A model generated the notes under the pieces. It had not been told where the DNA came from. It did no database searches and was given only the letters and a program-made list of their open reading frames with translations. From positions 238,397,539 to 238,461,538 of the forward strand of contig JARYHS010013630.1 in the NCBI GenBank assembly GCA_031002005.1: a stretch of 64,000 bases of DNA, given 5' to 3'. The stretch comes from Vandiemenella viatica (lineage: Eukaryota > Arthropoda > Insecta > Orthoptera > Morabidae). How positions within the stretch are numbered: the stretch's first letter is position 1; each line of letters opens with the position of its first letter. Of this stretch, positions 46,691-58,614 are shown piece after piece. Position numbers and translations under genes: made by a program.

Positions 46691-48002
46691 CACAGTGGTA
46701 CTGGAAATTACGCTAGCAAAAAAAAAAAAGGTAATATAATGAATCAGAAAACAACAAATTCCCTTTACTGTGCAATCTTTATATTTAATTTTCTCACAAG
46801 TTCGACAAATAAAATCAACTGAATGACTATTTTACTATAACTCCCGGTATACACATCCCATTTACCCCCGAGTACGCTGTTATAAATCAACAACAGGGGA
46901 GCATGAACAGCAGTAATTAATAGATAATGTTTTTATTTGAAACTTGGATATTTCTCTAACATTTACTTGTTCTAAAGATTTGTGACCTAAGTACATTGAA
47001 CATACACTTTCATCGTTGTGCGAATAGAATAGTGCTTTTTGTAATAGAATGCTTGGGTATAATATCTAAATTCAAACCATATTTGGAAGATTATGATGTT
47101 AGTTGGCCTAACAACTTTAATTACTCTGTTTTTCAGATCAAGACATACAAACACTATAATGTTCGAAGGAAAGTTGTTTTTACATTTGAATGATGCTTGG
47201 ATATACTCTGGAATATTTATGTTGTAATGGAGGTACTTATCGTTTGTAATGTCACACAATTTGGCCATTAGTTATTCCATCCAGGTGTGTGGACGAGTCG
47301 GTCTTGCGCCACTGACATTTCGTTACCGGTTACCTTCCGGCAGCTGCTCAGAGCGAAACAGGTTTAACAGATGTGTGTGTGTTTATTTTTAGTGCTGACG
47401 CAATAATAGGGAGTGCCTGAGCAGTAGGGGGAGAGTCAGGGGAGGGGGGCGAAGGGGAGGAACGCGTGCACCAAGTTATACGGGTCACGAGTCCCGGAAT
47501 AGCACCAGTGCGGACGTGGACTCCGCTGAGGTAGTATCGGTTCAGGCTGTTGTCTGCCACCCAAGAGAGGACAGAACCTGGTAAATGCTGCTTCTTAATA
47601 CGCTTGTTTATAATGGCCGCTCATGAGTTTGTGCTGAATCTAGCAGTTTAGTGTTCGCTCTGGAAGGTTAATTTGTGACCTTGTTTATTGATTTGTAACT
47701 ACAACGAAATACTTCAGCCTCATGTCTTTAACAACTGTAAACGCAATACAGTTATTTTATCTGAACAATCGTCAGAAAAGAGTGTCTTTCCCGCACTGTA
47801 GTGGTCCTTTCTTTCTCCGCTAAAGGAAATTAGTCTGAACCTAGCTTCTTCGTGCATGACGATACTGCTTATCATCAATGTGACCCAGTAAACTAATAAT
47901 TGATCTTCTGGCAGAAAATTATAACCAGACTAGGATTCAGCTGTAGGTATTGGTACCGATATGAGTAAATTTATGCTTCAGATCCAATTGAGATCATTAG
48001 CA
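46691..48002. other. Unassigned DNA
   Basis: A GC-rich patch at 47280-47570 has no identified function. No coding region recognised. Confidence 0.25.
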
Positions 48003-48230
48003 GTATGAACGGTAACGCTCTGGACTCGCGTTCGGGAGGAGGTGGGTTTGAATCCCGTCCGGGCATCCGGATTTGTGTTTTCCACGGTTTCCCCAAATCT
48101 TTCCGGGCAAATGCCGGGATGCTTCCTTCAAAAGGCCACAGCCGAATTCCTTCCCTTTACCTTGCCCCCGATCCTGTCGCGCCTCTAATGACCTCGACGT
48201 CGACGAGGCGTAAAGCCATAAGCAAAAAAA
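48003..48230 (+). repeat. tRNA-derived SINE, family A
   Basis: The head GGTAACGCTCTGGACTCGCG and GTTTGAATCCCGTCCGGGCA are followed by the family A body (TTTCCGGGCAAATGCCGGGA) and a variant end CGACGAGGCGTAAAGCC. Confidence 0.8.
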
Positions 48231-48832
48231 GACAGTACGAATTCTGGAGACAATTTGCTCCAGCCAAGTCTTTTTTTCAATAACAGCAGAAATGTTTAAT
48301 ATCGCTTCACCAGTAGTTTACAGTTAAGTTACATAAAGAATCTCAACATCAGCAAGAACAGTAATCACGGCAGCAGCAAAACAATCAACAGTGTTACCAT
48401 CAGCAGCAACAGCGACAACAGTTTCTGCAATACCAACAGCGGCACAAGCTTTTTTAGTTTATGGATACAACGCATCATCTCGGTGCGACGAATCCATTGT
48501 TGAACCAAAAACAATAGTATGTACAGCGTAATTCAGACGCCATTGTGTCTCAGATTTTCCTATATTCAGACAGTGAAACAAGTAGTTTGATGTCCTTAGT
48601 AGCAGAGAACCAATTAGTGAATAGAGAAAAACCAGTCAAACGCATTCGCATACAAATAGAGAAAACATCTTCTAGAAACCTCCCACGGTTTATATGCAGA
48701 CAATGGACCAGCTGAAATAAGATATGTAGTTAATGCAACAAACTTAAACATGTTTCAAAAATTTAATTGCAATGAACTGTTAGCGGACACGAGCAAACGA
48801 CGAAAGTAGATAAAATTCCACAATTTTTACTA
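48231..48832. other. Unassigned DNA with CAG/CAA-rich stretch
   Basis: At 48345-48450 a CAG/CAA-rich segment would read as poly-Gln on the plus strand, but stops interrupt it. No gene is supported. Confidence 0.25.
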
Positions 48833-49050
48833 CTTTTTTTGGCATCTGAGGCCATACAGCTAACTCAACAGTGATTGTGTGTGATCCAGTGCTATCAGTT
48901 TCTTCCATTATGCATTTTGCAACCAGTTATACACATCACAAGACGGACATGACATTCACAGACACAACCACTCCCACTGCCGGACTCGAACCGGCAACCT
49001 TCGGCACTCGGAGCTGGCTGGTACTCTAGCCCCTACGCTACTGAGGCCGG
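48833..49050 (-). repeat. tRNA-derived SINE, family B
   Basis: Minus strand with CCGGACTCGAACCGGCAACC as box B complement and GGCATCTGAGGCCATACAGC at the body end. Target duplication not clear. Confidence 0.8.
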
Positions 49051-50139
49051 CCTACACGAAGTAAATAATCATCGAAGACTTACTCCAAATTTAAAAAATA
49101 TACGAAGTGATGACTTCTGAACAGAACTTAAGGGAAACGTTATTAAATAAATACCATTTCTAGTAGTAAAAATAACAGCGCCTGTCGGACAGCTTTTTGA
49201 CAGATGTATGGCGTCATTAATTTTTATTACATTTTTATGACAATCATGCAAAGTGGGTGGGTTCCTCTCGCTCGCATCTCATTTTCTAGTATATTTATTA
49301 CTTTGCTTATGTATTTGTGTGCCGATGTATTTATGCGTTGGCAGAGTTTAGTCTGCATCAGTCTACCCAGCCTCCGTCTCACAGATATCCACGCATGTGC
49401 TCTGGTTGCCGGAAGTGAGAGAAGCTGAATTATAGTTTTAGATAATGTCTCCCACTCTGGACGATTTCACTGGCGTGCTACTTCCACTTTTGAGCACTCG
49501 CCTCTCTCACACACATCTGACCAGGTGCGCTGGCATACGTCATGCTTTGGAAACCAACGAACAGAGACCGCCTGGGAACCTACGCAGGTATTTAACTCAG
49601 AACCAAGAGCAAAGTTCAACGGTAACAGATCAAAGGTCAAGAGAGAAAGGTCTAATGGATTGCAAGGAGACATCTGCTGCTGCGTGCGCCCTATACCACT
49701 TCACACTTATTAGTGCTTCCTCGTTTCCGCAAAAGAACTTCGAGTTCTTAAAGGGACGGTAGCAGTTTGTCCACTACATCTCAGGTAATAAAGATATTAG
49801 AGAGAAGCACAATGTGAATAAATTATTTCATTAACCTCAGCCTATATCATAACCTGACTGTGAGCTAACCACTCAGTGTTGATTAACTAACTGTCGAAAT
49901 TAACAAACCGCTTCTGACGAAATACGTAACTGGGTAATATTTTCCACACTAACTGAAGAAAACATGTTTTTGGATGAGGAAGGTCCAGTTCTCTTCTCTT
50001 AACACATGGCAGCTATACGCTCATTTTAGTGTAATAAGTATTGCAGTTAATTGAACAAATGATAAAAGTGGCTCCAAATAAAATAAATTTATTCGCAGTT
50101 TCTTGCATAAACATTTAAACATCCGAGATATAATACATT
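49051..50139. other. Unassigned DNA
   Basis: Overlapping open frames at 49445-49762 show no recognised domain. Confidence 0.25.
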
Positions 50140-50217
50140 AGGCCCCTACACGCTTTATATAGGCTATATATAAAAAAATACAAGTTTTTCATAACATTAT
50201 TCTTGCGCCCAGCAATA
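50140..50217 (+). repeat. Single PIF/Harbinger-like end
   Basis: TTAGGCCCCTACACGC followed by a short palindromic TATATAGGCTATATA resembles the left end at 40295-40340. No matching right end was found; the adjacent DD41D element starts at 50218. Confidence 0.35.
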
Positions 50218-50337
50218 CCGAGTGTTACAAAAAAATGTATACACACTTTTAAAGATCATAGAGAGTTCGTTTTCACGCTTGAGAGGATGAAATTTGGTAC
50301 AAACGTAGTGTGGTGTTTGCTCAATAGGTGGCAGCAA

Positions 50338-51692
50338 GCTATAGCTGTGGACAGATTAATTGGCGGGTCAGTGTGAACGCGCTGTTGCCGTACTTGGGGA
50401 CAAACTCGCGATGCGCTCTCTTTCTATCACCTGAAAATTGCAACGCTGTGCGGCCTGTGTTGCCTAGTCCAAGCGTCAACAGCTCTCTAACCACCCCCAA
50501 ACCTTCCACCTCCCTTTCACTAAAAAATGTGTGAACCTGAGAATCGGAATTAGAAAGTGTCAGTGTGAGTGTGAACTTGCTCGAGAGAGGATATTTTGAT
50601 TTTTAGCGATTTACGATTTTTACGTGCGATTTAAATAATTCCTTTTGGTTATTTATTAATTGTAGCAATTTAGTGTAATAATTTTACCGAACAAAAAGTG
50701 CAGTAACTTATAATTAGGGAAATTTAGCAAGAGAATCTTGCTACTAAAAATGGATACTTAGGAAGAGACTTATTCTCCTATTCCAGTTGTTTCCGAACTA
50801 ACGACTCCTAACAAGACGCAAGTCATCGACAGCAGAACCACCGCTGCTGAAGCAGACAACACAGTAAATCTATCATTCACAATGTTTATAAATATTTCAA
50901 ATTTCTTGTGGACAATGATCGAGAAATTTTGTCTTCTACATGTACGCTAGTAGGAAAAGACTTGAAAGATATGGACGTACTTGATATTGACGAAATAAAA
51001 AACTGCAGTGATTTGTTACCGCAAAAAACAACCATATTGCGAAAAAAATTAGGGAATGGACAGGCTATTTGCGCTGCAGCTTGTGGTTGTCGGTTTGAGA
51101 ACTGTCCAGCGCGTGTGTCGTGAGGGAAAATAACCTACGTTTGTTTCTCGAAAGAAAAATATGAAACAATACAGTACTCTAACAAAGCATAGCGACTTTG
51201 ACAGTCCTTTGTCAGGAGGACAGTACACGAATTTTACGATAGTGATGAGTGGTAATATATAAACAGATAATTTTGTCGTTAATTAAGCAAGTTTTTCAGT
51301 GCAGAGGATGACAAAATAAAATTTTGATTTTAGTTATAAATATACAAACTGAAAATAAAATGTAACACGTGGACTTTTAGTCACAAATAAAAGAAGAGTA
51401 TTTCCATAAGTTTCCTTAGTCTGTCGAGAATTTTATTTTTCTGCGCAGATAATAGAATAATAAATAACAGGTCTTTGAAACCTCCAATTATATTAAACGC
51501 ATCTGCAATGCATAACTTTCTTAACGAAATGACATGAATCAATATTTTATGACAGAATAGTGATCATAAATTACTTAAAACACGTTACAAACCATTACTA
51601 CAAGTAAAGAGGTGAATACAACTGTTACGCGCACGGCTTGGCAACGGCGCATTTGACGCCACCCGCCAATTAATCTGGCCAGAGCTATAGGG
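50338..51692. repeat. Internal inverted repeat within the DD41D element
   Basis: CAGATTAATTGGCGGGT occurs at 50352-50368 and, inverted, at 51661-51677, with weaker similarity on both sides (about 50338-50392 and 51640-51692). It delimits about 1.27 kb of extra DNA upstream of the transposase. Confidence 0.65.
50750..51123 (+). pseudogene. Unrecognised decayed small protein gene in DD41D element
   Basis: From an ATG at 50750 the reading is broken by an early TAG (50759) and a frame change near 50890. The open part continues as DREILSSTCTLVGKDLKDMD...CGCRFENCPARVS and ends at 51121. The reading is coding-like in composition and ends in a Cys-rich segment. I do not recognise a family. It lies between the copies of the internal inverted repeat, so it may be captured or remnant DNA rather than part of the original transposon. 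Confidence 0.25.
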
Positions 51693-51728
51693 CCGTGACG
51701 CGGGCAGCGGTGCTTAACTGATATCAAC

Positions 51729-52793
51729 ATGGCGGAAGTACGGTTGAACTTTGAAGAGCGTAAGCAATTGTTGAGGTGGTACTGGAAATTTGAGAATGTG
51801 GCTGCTGTCCAGAGACAGTGGAGACGTGAGTTTGGTACAGATCCACCTACACGGTTAACAATTACCCGTATACGTGACAAATTCGAGCTGCATGGAACAG
51901 TGTGTGATGTACACAAAGGCCGATCAGGGCGACCTCGCACAGCTACGAGTGACGAGTCCTCGGCTGCGATGCTGGAACGCTTTCAGCAGTCGCCACAAAA
52001 ATCTACAAGGCAATGTGCGCGTGAGAGTGGTGTAAGTCATGTCAACGTGCTACGCATTCTGAAGAAAGGCAAGTTTAAAGTGTACATTCCCAGACTGGTG
52101 CAACAGTTAAACGACGACTACTCAGATCGTAGGTTACAATTTTGTGAATGGTTTCGGGACATGGTTAACAATGTTCCGGGATTTGTGGGGAATGTGGTTT
52201 GGTCAGATGAAGCACAGTTCAAGCTCAATGGAACTGTCAACAGACACAATTGTGTGTACTGGGCTGACAATAATCCCCACATCACAGTGGAAACGACTGT
52301 GAATTTGCCTGGTGTAAATGTGTGGTGCGGATTGACTCGTAGGGGACTCATTGGTCCTTTCCGTTATGAAGGTACTTTAACCGGTGAACTTTATCTGAGA
52401 ATGCTTAACGATTCAGTTTTACCTGCCATTCATGAACTGTACGGTAATGAGAGGATTTATTATCAACAAGATGGCGCCCCTGCCCACTACCATAGGGATG
52501 TAAGAGCATACCTTGATCTACATTTTCCAGAGAATTGGATAGGACGCAGGGGTCCAGTCGAGTTTCCTGCGCGTTCTCCAGATCTAACACCGTTGGACTT
52601 TTACTTATGGGGATCAGTGAAAGACCAGGTGTACAGAAGAAAACCAGATAACCTGAACGAACTTTGGAATGAGATTAGAACAGTGTGCGCAGATATCCCA
52701 CTGGAAACTTTAGCGGTAGTTACCGAATCAGTCGCAACCCGTGTTCAGAAATGCATTGATGCAGAAGGCCATCACTTTGAACACTTAACATAA
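51729..52793 (+). CDS. Tc1/mariner transposase, DD41D type, intact
   Basis: The enzyme cuts and pastes the element at TA sites in the nucleus. The 354-aa frame is uninterrupted. The N-terminal helix-turn-helix covers residues 8-60 (AAVQRQWRREFGT), a GRPR motif is at 67-70, and a second helix-turn-helix covers about 75-115. Catalytic residues are D160 (VVWSDEAQF), D248 (YYQQDGAPAH) and D290 (SPDLTPLDFYLWG), with 41 residues between the second and third Asp. The DD41D spacing is known for the rosa group of Tc1/mariner elements. The ATG at 51729 fits the expected N-terminus. It ends 140 bp before the right TIR. Intact TIRs, TA duplications and ORF suggest recent activity. Confidence 0.92.
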   Translation: MAEVRLNFEERKQLLRWYWKFENVAAVQRQWRREFGTDPPTRLTITRIRDKFELHGTVCDVHKGRSGRPRTATSDESSAAMLERFQQSPQKSTRQCARESGVSHVNVLRILKKGKFKVYIPRLVQQLNDDYSDRRLQFCEWFRDMVNNVPGFVGNVVWSDEAQFKLNGTVNRHNCVYWADNNPHITVETTVNLPGVNVWCGLTRRGLIGPFRYEGTLTGELYLRMLNDSVLPAIHELYGNERIYYQQDGAPAHYHRDVRAYLDLHFPENWIGRRGPVEFPARSPDLTPLDFYLWGSVKDQVYRRKPDNLNELWNEIRTVCADIPLETLAVVTESVATRVQKCIDAEGHHFEHLT

Positions 52794-53062
52794 ACATTTA
52801 CCCCAGAAAGTGTATTGGAAACTTCAAACAGACTTATTATCTTACTTTCAGGCTAATAAACATTTTGTATGAAAACGTTTCCATATGTTTTTTCTTCTCC
52901 TGAAGTGTGTATACATTTTTCTGTAACACTCGGTATATACAGTTCGGCGCTCAACACACACTTCGCGGTTACAATGCAGGCGCCCAACGATCACTGACTA
53001 GCCGTTGGCCGACGCCAAAGATTGTTACACTGCCACTTAAAGATAATAATACTATGCTGACC

Positions 53063-53755
53063 CATGGAGGAAGGAAATATATGGAGGAGAAGTGACGTTA
53101 AATTGGTGAAGGAAGCTCGCGCATGCGCAGTGGCGGCAGCGGCGATATTGTGCTTCCAAACAATTGCGATGTTCCCAGTATATCCCGAAAACTAAGCAAG
53201 ATATCGAAAAATTTTATTCTTTATTTTCGATTTGTATCGTCGTGTTACATAAGAATCGATCATTAAATTTGACTTTTGCGAAATGTTTCTTCTCCATTTC
53301 AACTCAAGACACCTCACTTTTGATACAGTATATCTCTAGAACTAGGTGAGATATCGAAAAATTTTATTATTTATTTTTCATTTGTCTCGTCTTTTTAAAT
53401 AAGAATCCATCATCAAATTTGACTTCGACCAATTTTTTCTTCTGAATTTCAACCAAAACCATTTCACATTTGGGACAGAATATCTCAAAAACTAAGCAGG
53501 ATATCAAAAAAATTTATTCTTCATTTTTTATTTGTCATATCGAGTTACATAATAATCCATCACCAGATTGCGGCGTCACCTTTAAACTAGAGTCCCCTTG
53601 AGGTTTTTGTACATATTCCCCGTGTCTGTATGGAAGCGGCCATGCCCCCTCCACTCCGGCCATGCCCCCCCCCCCCCACTCCTCCTCCGCCCTGCTTCAC
53701 TTCAATGCGTGGTCAAGGTCTCTTGCGTCGTCTCCATATATTTCCTTCCTCCATG
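53063..53755. mobile_element. TIR element carrying a 150-bp tandem array
   Basis: Perfect 24-bp TIRs, CATGGAGGAAGGAAATATAT continuing GGAG, occur at 53063-53086 and inverted at 53732-53755. An exact 8-bp duplication TGCTGACC flanks it (53055-53062 and 53756-53763). The size of the duplication suggests hAT-like insertion; no transposase is present. Three tandem 150-bp units fill the middle. Confidence 0.85.
53176..53577. repeat. 150-bp tandem repeat, about 2.7 units
   Basis: Units begin at 53176, 53326 and 53476 with CAGTATATC-like sequence, and each contains GATATC...AAAAATTTTATT and AATCCATCA-like segments. The units have diverged from each other but keep an exact 150-bp spacing. The third unit is partial. 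Confidence 0.85.
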
Positions 53756-53763
53756 TGCTGACC

Positions 53764-55041
53764 CGTCTTCTATACAAACTACAGTCTATGCAAACCCGAT
53801 AATAAGAAAAATCAGGTCACAACTATTCAAGGTACTCATAATTAATCAAAACAAAATAATGCAATATTATTAATAATAATAAAATTAACAACAAAAATGA
53901 TTTGCGGATTTTGAGAATGTGACATGGTGAATATTTGTTGATAACAACTGGATTTTGCGGTAATGCCAAAAGTTTAGACTGTCAAATAAATAACGCGGCA
54001 TTCCCGCAATATCCTTTTGTTATTAACAAAGACGGTCGCGGAAGTCTAAGAATCCATCTAATTAATCTTCCACCTAGAACTGTCATTCAGTGCTTCATCT
54101 TTCTTTAATGAGTTGTTTATACCTGGATCTTGACAAAGTAATTAGCAGTGTGAAAGCATTATGGGTAAGGAATATAGAAAAGGTTAACCATGACCTTTTG
54201 AAGGAAGAAACCATCACGGATCCGACCATCAAGATTTTGCATAACCGTGTGGCTTCATTTGCGCTGCGATTGACCTCTATGGGGTCAGTCATAAGGGCTA
54301 TTAGTTTTCTTTTTAAGCTATGTTGCTGTTTTAATTAATTTATATGAATGTGATAGTCACAATTTCATCTACAAACCCTAAAACCGAACAAAAACAAATA
54401 TTTAGTTGGCTTTGTTATAATTATATTTACCCTTATATTATTCAAATAACAAACACCACAAAGATCAAATCGCTTACACAGACATCCACAAGTCTTCACC
54501 GCCAACTAGCATGCTCTCATCTTTTCACAGGCACAATACTCCCATGCAGGTACATCCATCATATACAGGCATCATGTCACCTGCCTCCGAACTCTAAAAC
54601 ATGGCTGTATGGAAACTAAACACACATTATCGCGGTCCCAGACATCCACAGGCTCACAATCACTGCCAGAGATTCGAAAGTGTGTCCTTCCCAGTGCCAG
54701 ACAATAGTGTAACCGCTCAAACACCTGATTCGGTCACTGATAACTTCCATTAGTGAGTCCAACAAACGATTTCTTAAGGGTCTCTCTTTTCTCATTGAAA
54801 CTGGGAATGAGTTTGTAAAAAACTCTCGACAGCGCGTCACGTTACAAGCGTAAGGGGGGATGGGCAGTGAGAACCTGTTTCTCCGCGAGTGCTGCCACTA
54901 TAGCGATCCTCAGTTATGACAAGAGTTGTGTGGAAGACAGACAAGTGTCCTCTACGCTTAGTGAACGGTGTCTCCATGTACAGTTATTCGAGTTCCTACG
55001 TCGTGAATACTGCCTTCACCGTTAACAGCTTCGCGGCGCAT
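53764..55041. other. Unassigned DNA
   Basis: No coding domain or repeat is recognised in this stretch. Confidence 0.25.
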
Positions 55042-55053
55042 GGGACCAAAGTT

Positions 55054-55290
55054 TTTATTTTATTTTAAAAATATGGCCTTCGGTTTTTTCGACCATTTAG
55101 CCAGCTCCAATTTGTTTACATTGCAACAGCTGTATCAGAAATTCACTATGATATTGCGGACACTACAGTAAGGACAACACAAGACGAACACAATACTTAT
55201 TAAAACCACCCATGCCCGAGGCCGGACTCGAACCGGCGGCCCTTGCAATGCGAGGCCAGCGCGCTAGCCCCTACACTGCCAGGACCGGCG
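55054..55290 (-). repeat. tRNA-derived SINE, family B
   Basis: A 12-bp duplication GGGACCAAAGTT (55042-55053 and 55291-55302) flanks a minus-strand copy with box B complement CCGGACTCGAACCGGCGGCC and an A-rich tail. Confidence 0.88.
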
Positions 55291-55302
55291 GGGACCAAAG
55301 TT

Positions 55303-57757
55303 GATAGAGTGGATATCGCTCCGGCCCATTAAACAGGAGAGGTAAGTCAGTTTCAAAAGCTGTCGAATCTGTTCCTTGGCAAAGTATTAGAACACAATTT
55401 GTGTTCAGTTTTTCTGTTGTGAGTATTGCGCTAATATCCAAAGATTATGGATTGTCAAGTGGTATTTATAACCAACCATTGTCATCTTGGAGAACACAGC
55501 ATATTATTTGTTGAATTCTTTGTGTAATTGCGTCATGAACGTGAATTTCAGCAAACTGAGCCGAATTTTATTTCCTTGGCAAAAATTCATATTTTAAATT
55601 ATCTAATGACGTTGTTTTCGAAGTCGTCGACAGTTTTTGAGGCCATATCTGCTAATGCTAACATTTCGTTTGAGGGAACGGTGAAAAATTACGGTTACTG
55701 CTGCAACTAATGCGTGTTTTTTTTTTAAATTTATTATTATTTTTAATGAAAGCTTTACGACTCGTGGATTCCACCATGGCTTTTTGTAGAAACCATTCGA
55801 AACAGTGGAAAACGAAATTTGGATGGCCAGAGGGAAGACTGATTCCGGTTTTCAATCCTGAGATAACCCACTCACCTAGAAAATGCCCAGGTAAAAAAAA
55901 AAAGGTTCCACCACTTTTATTCGTAATACATTTATTTGTTTTCACGGCATTTTCCTTCTCGTTATAACCGACTGGATCATTGTGTATCAAATTCAAGACA
56001 CTAGAATTACTCCCGAACTTGTAACGACTGTCAAATATGGGAAACAGCGAGCAAACAAGTGTAATCCCTACAGATACTTCAAAATCGATTTCTAATACTA
56101 GTTCTGAACGCACCAAGGTTCAAAACGGTATAAATATTTTGTTTTTAGGAGAAGAGATTAGATACCAACGAAAACGTTATACCGAAAAAATAAATAGCCA
56201 GTGTGATTTAGAACCACATTTACAAAATTTGAGGACAACAAACTCATTGCCATGGCATACACACCAAATGGAATTAGCAACATTGGAAAATTCTATGTGA
56301 AATCTCACACACTGAATAAGTAATAAGAACAAAAAAGGCAAACAAGAAAATTTAATTAAAAAAAAGATTTGGGTTACATCAAGGTTTAAGAGGCCACAGT
56401 TTCCTTCCAGAAAGAATTAACTATTATCCTCAAAAGTAATAAAGTGACGAGATACAAAATATGGATTCCTGTATCTTCTTTGACCTTCAAAACATTATTT
56501 TAATCATGGTTTACAAGACGTCATGTATGTATTTTGAAACGGAGTTAATTTCATTACAAAAAAGTAAGAAGTTATGTAAGGATTAAAACAATCACATTCA
56601 AAGCAGAAATGTAGTCATCAACAAAAAACAGATGAATAAATTCGTCAACGAAGAGTTGAAGAGAGATAAGCTGTCTCTGCGCCACGGAAATAAGTTAGAA
56701 AACAGATACACTAGATGGATAAAGTGAGATTAGCTTGTTGTATCGTTCACTAAGTTAGGTGAATTTGGTTAATATCTTGTAGTGTGTGTGTGAGTGTGCG
56801 CGCGCCTGAGTGCCATTATTTGTCACTAATTGTTGTCCGTCAACTACGTCCGTTTGATTTGAACACGTCTACCTCCAGAAGAAGATGACAGTTCATTATT
56901 AATAGCTACACCTTTCCACAAAGAGTGCTGCCCGCTCCTCCTGAATACCTTCGCACCGAGGACATTATTAATAGCTCTCTGATTTCAATGGAAGCCGCCC
57001 TTCCTTCCCTACTGTTGCCCAACTCCAGGTATACCGTTATTAATGGCTGCAGTTGGCCTCAAAGGAATCCGCTCCCATAGCCGGCGAAGATAATATTCCT
57101 TACTCCTTAAAATTAATGTTGCAAAAAAAAGACAGATTCAACTTTTTTTATACTTGAATAACTCAGCTTAGTTACAACCATCTTTGACTGCATGATCTCA
57201 GGTTGCGTGTGTTAAGTAACTATACTACTGTATAAACTACAATTTATTCTATAACAGACTAGGTTTCGTTCAGTAAATCAGTGTAAAACTTAGTTATGGC
57301 TTAAAGTGCTAGGATTATTGTTACCAAGTAAAATAATTCATATTTAAAAATAATACTTCTAATTTGCCTTGTTGTTGTTAGTTAATCCTCATATCTTTAT
57401 GAGCAGTTTCATCTGTTTCGGAATAGCTGAAAACTAGGTAATTTGTTTAAAAAAGCACCTTGTAGCTACCGGAGGTTTTTGAAGTTGTATATGTCTATAC
57501 GAATGTTATAAATGTTATAAATGCGAAAGTAACTTTGTCTTATCTGTCTCTCTGTCTGTCTGTTAGGTTCCCAAGGCCAAACGGCTAATCCGATTGTGAG
57601 ATGCTATTTGCCATTAGGAAGCACACATGAAACTTTTTTCTGTATAAATAATGCATATTATGTCATTTTAGAAACTTACTGAACGACGATAGACAGAGAC
57701 ATAGAATGTGCGGGTATCTGTAGTACGTTCTAGTACATATGGGAAAGATGCAATATA
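55303..57757. other. Unassigned DNA
   Basis: A splice-donor-like GGTAAGTCAG lies at 55341. TTATTAATAGCT-like segments repeat at about 56895, 56966 and 57032. At 57490-57620 a segment with ATAAATGCGAAAGTAAC, TCTGTCTGTC and CCAAACGGCTAATCCGATT looks like a common insect MITE or Helitron-like end. No gene is supported. Confidence 0.25.
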
Positions 57758-58614
57758 CGAGGTGTGTGAGAAAAGTAATGAGATTGGCAACACTGCGAGC
57801 GATCTGGCAACGCTGTGTGTACCGATTTGTACTAGACCGGTTTGTTCATTCCTTCCGCATGATCAGTCCAAGTTTCAACTCCGTTCAGCCAACACATTAT
57901 TTTTGACAGCGCCGTCAGTGAAGTTGTGTGTTACGAAAATGGAGCATCGGAATTTAGAGCAACGTTGTGCAATCGAGTTTTGTGCTAAAATTGGGGAATT
58001 CGAGAGTGTGACCTTTGAAAAGTTGAAATAAGCGTATATAGAACATTGCTTATCAAGAGCATAAGTTTTCCGCTGGCATAAATCATTTTTGGAAGGCCGA
58101 ACACGTTGAAGATGTACCTCGCTCAGGGAGACCTTCAACTTCAAAAACATGAAAACGTTGAGTGTACGAGGGCTCTTGTGAGATCAGACCGTCGTTTAAC
58201 AATAAGGATGATGAGTTTTACAAAGGTGTCCTTGAAAGGCTTGGGAAAATAGTGATTTGAGTGAGACCAGACATTGCAGATGCTTCATCGTGACAATGCC
58301 CCGTGTCACACGGCTTTTTCCATCAGTGAATTTTTGACCTCAAAACGCATTCCTATTGTTGCTCAACCCTCCCTATTCATCTGATTTGAGTCCATGTGAC
58401 TTTTTCCTTTTCCCGCAATCAAAACATGTCTTAAAAGGACGACATTTTGGAACTCTGGAGAACATTCAAAAGACTGTGACCGACCAGTTGACAGCCATAC
58501 CAGTTGAAGCCGTCCAGCGCTGCTAACAAGAGTGGAAACCACGACTCCGCCGATGTATAGCTGCCCAAGGGAAATACGTTGAAGGGAATAATATTGTTGT
58601 TTGAAAAAAAATAA
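57758..58614 (+). pseudogene. mariner (DD34D-type) relic running into the gap
   Basis: The left TIR CGAGGTGTGTGAGAAAAGTA follows a TA and matches mariner ends. From 57939 the relic reads MEHRNLEQRCAIEFCAKIG, then RSGRPSTS-like sequence, and downstream LHRDNAPCHTAFSISEFLT, the second catalytic motif of mariner transposases. Stops, frameshifts and a large internal deletion remove the first catalytic region. The right TIR is not seen because the assembly gap begins at 58615. Confidence 0.75.

Larger units (their letters stand above)
50218..52933 (+). mobile_element. DD41D Tc1/mariner element, enlarged
   Basis: TIRs CCGAGTGTTACAAAAAAATG (left) and the complement CCGAGTGTTACAGAAAAATG (right) extend about 31 bp with one mismatch, through TATACACACTT. 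TA flanks both ends (50216-50217 and 52934-52935). At 2,716 bp it is about twice the usual size. The transposase fills the right half; 50393-51640 is extra DNA bordered by a short inverted repeat. Confidence 0.9.

Noticed and set aside
53176..53577. CRISPR-like array
   Set aside because: The 150-bp units are contiguous diverged tandem repeats without unique spacers, and the context is an insect transposon.
55658..56116. 152-codon minus-strand frame
   Set aside because: Low-complexity K/N-rich start, no recognisable domain, and no support from splice or promoter signals.
57490..57620. Helitron 5' end
   Set aside because: The TCTATACGAATGTTATAAATG start and following motif look familiar, but no CTRR hairpin end was found, so no element was called.
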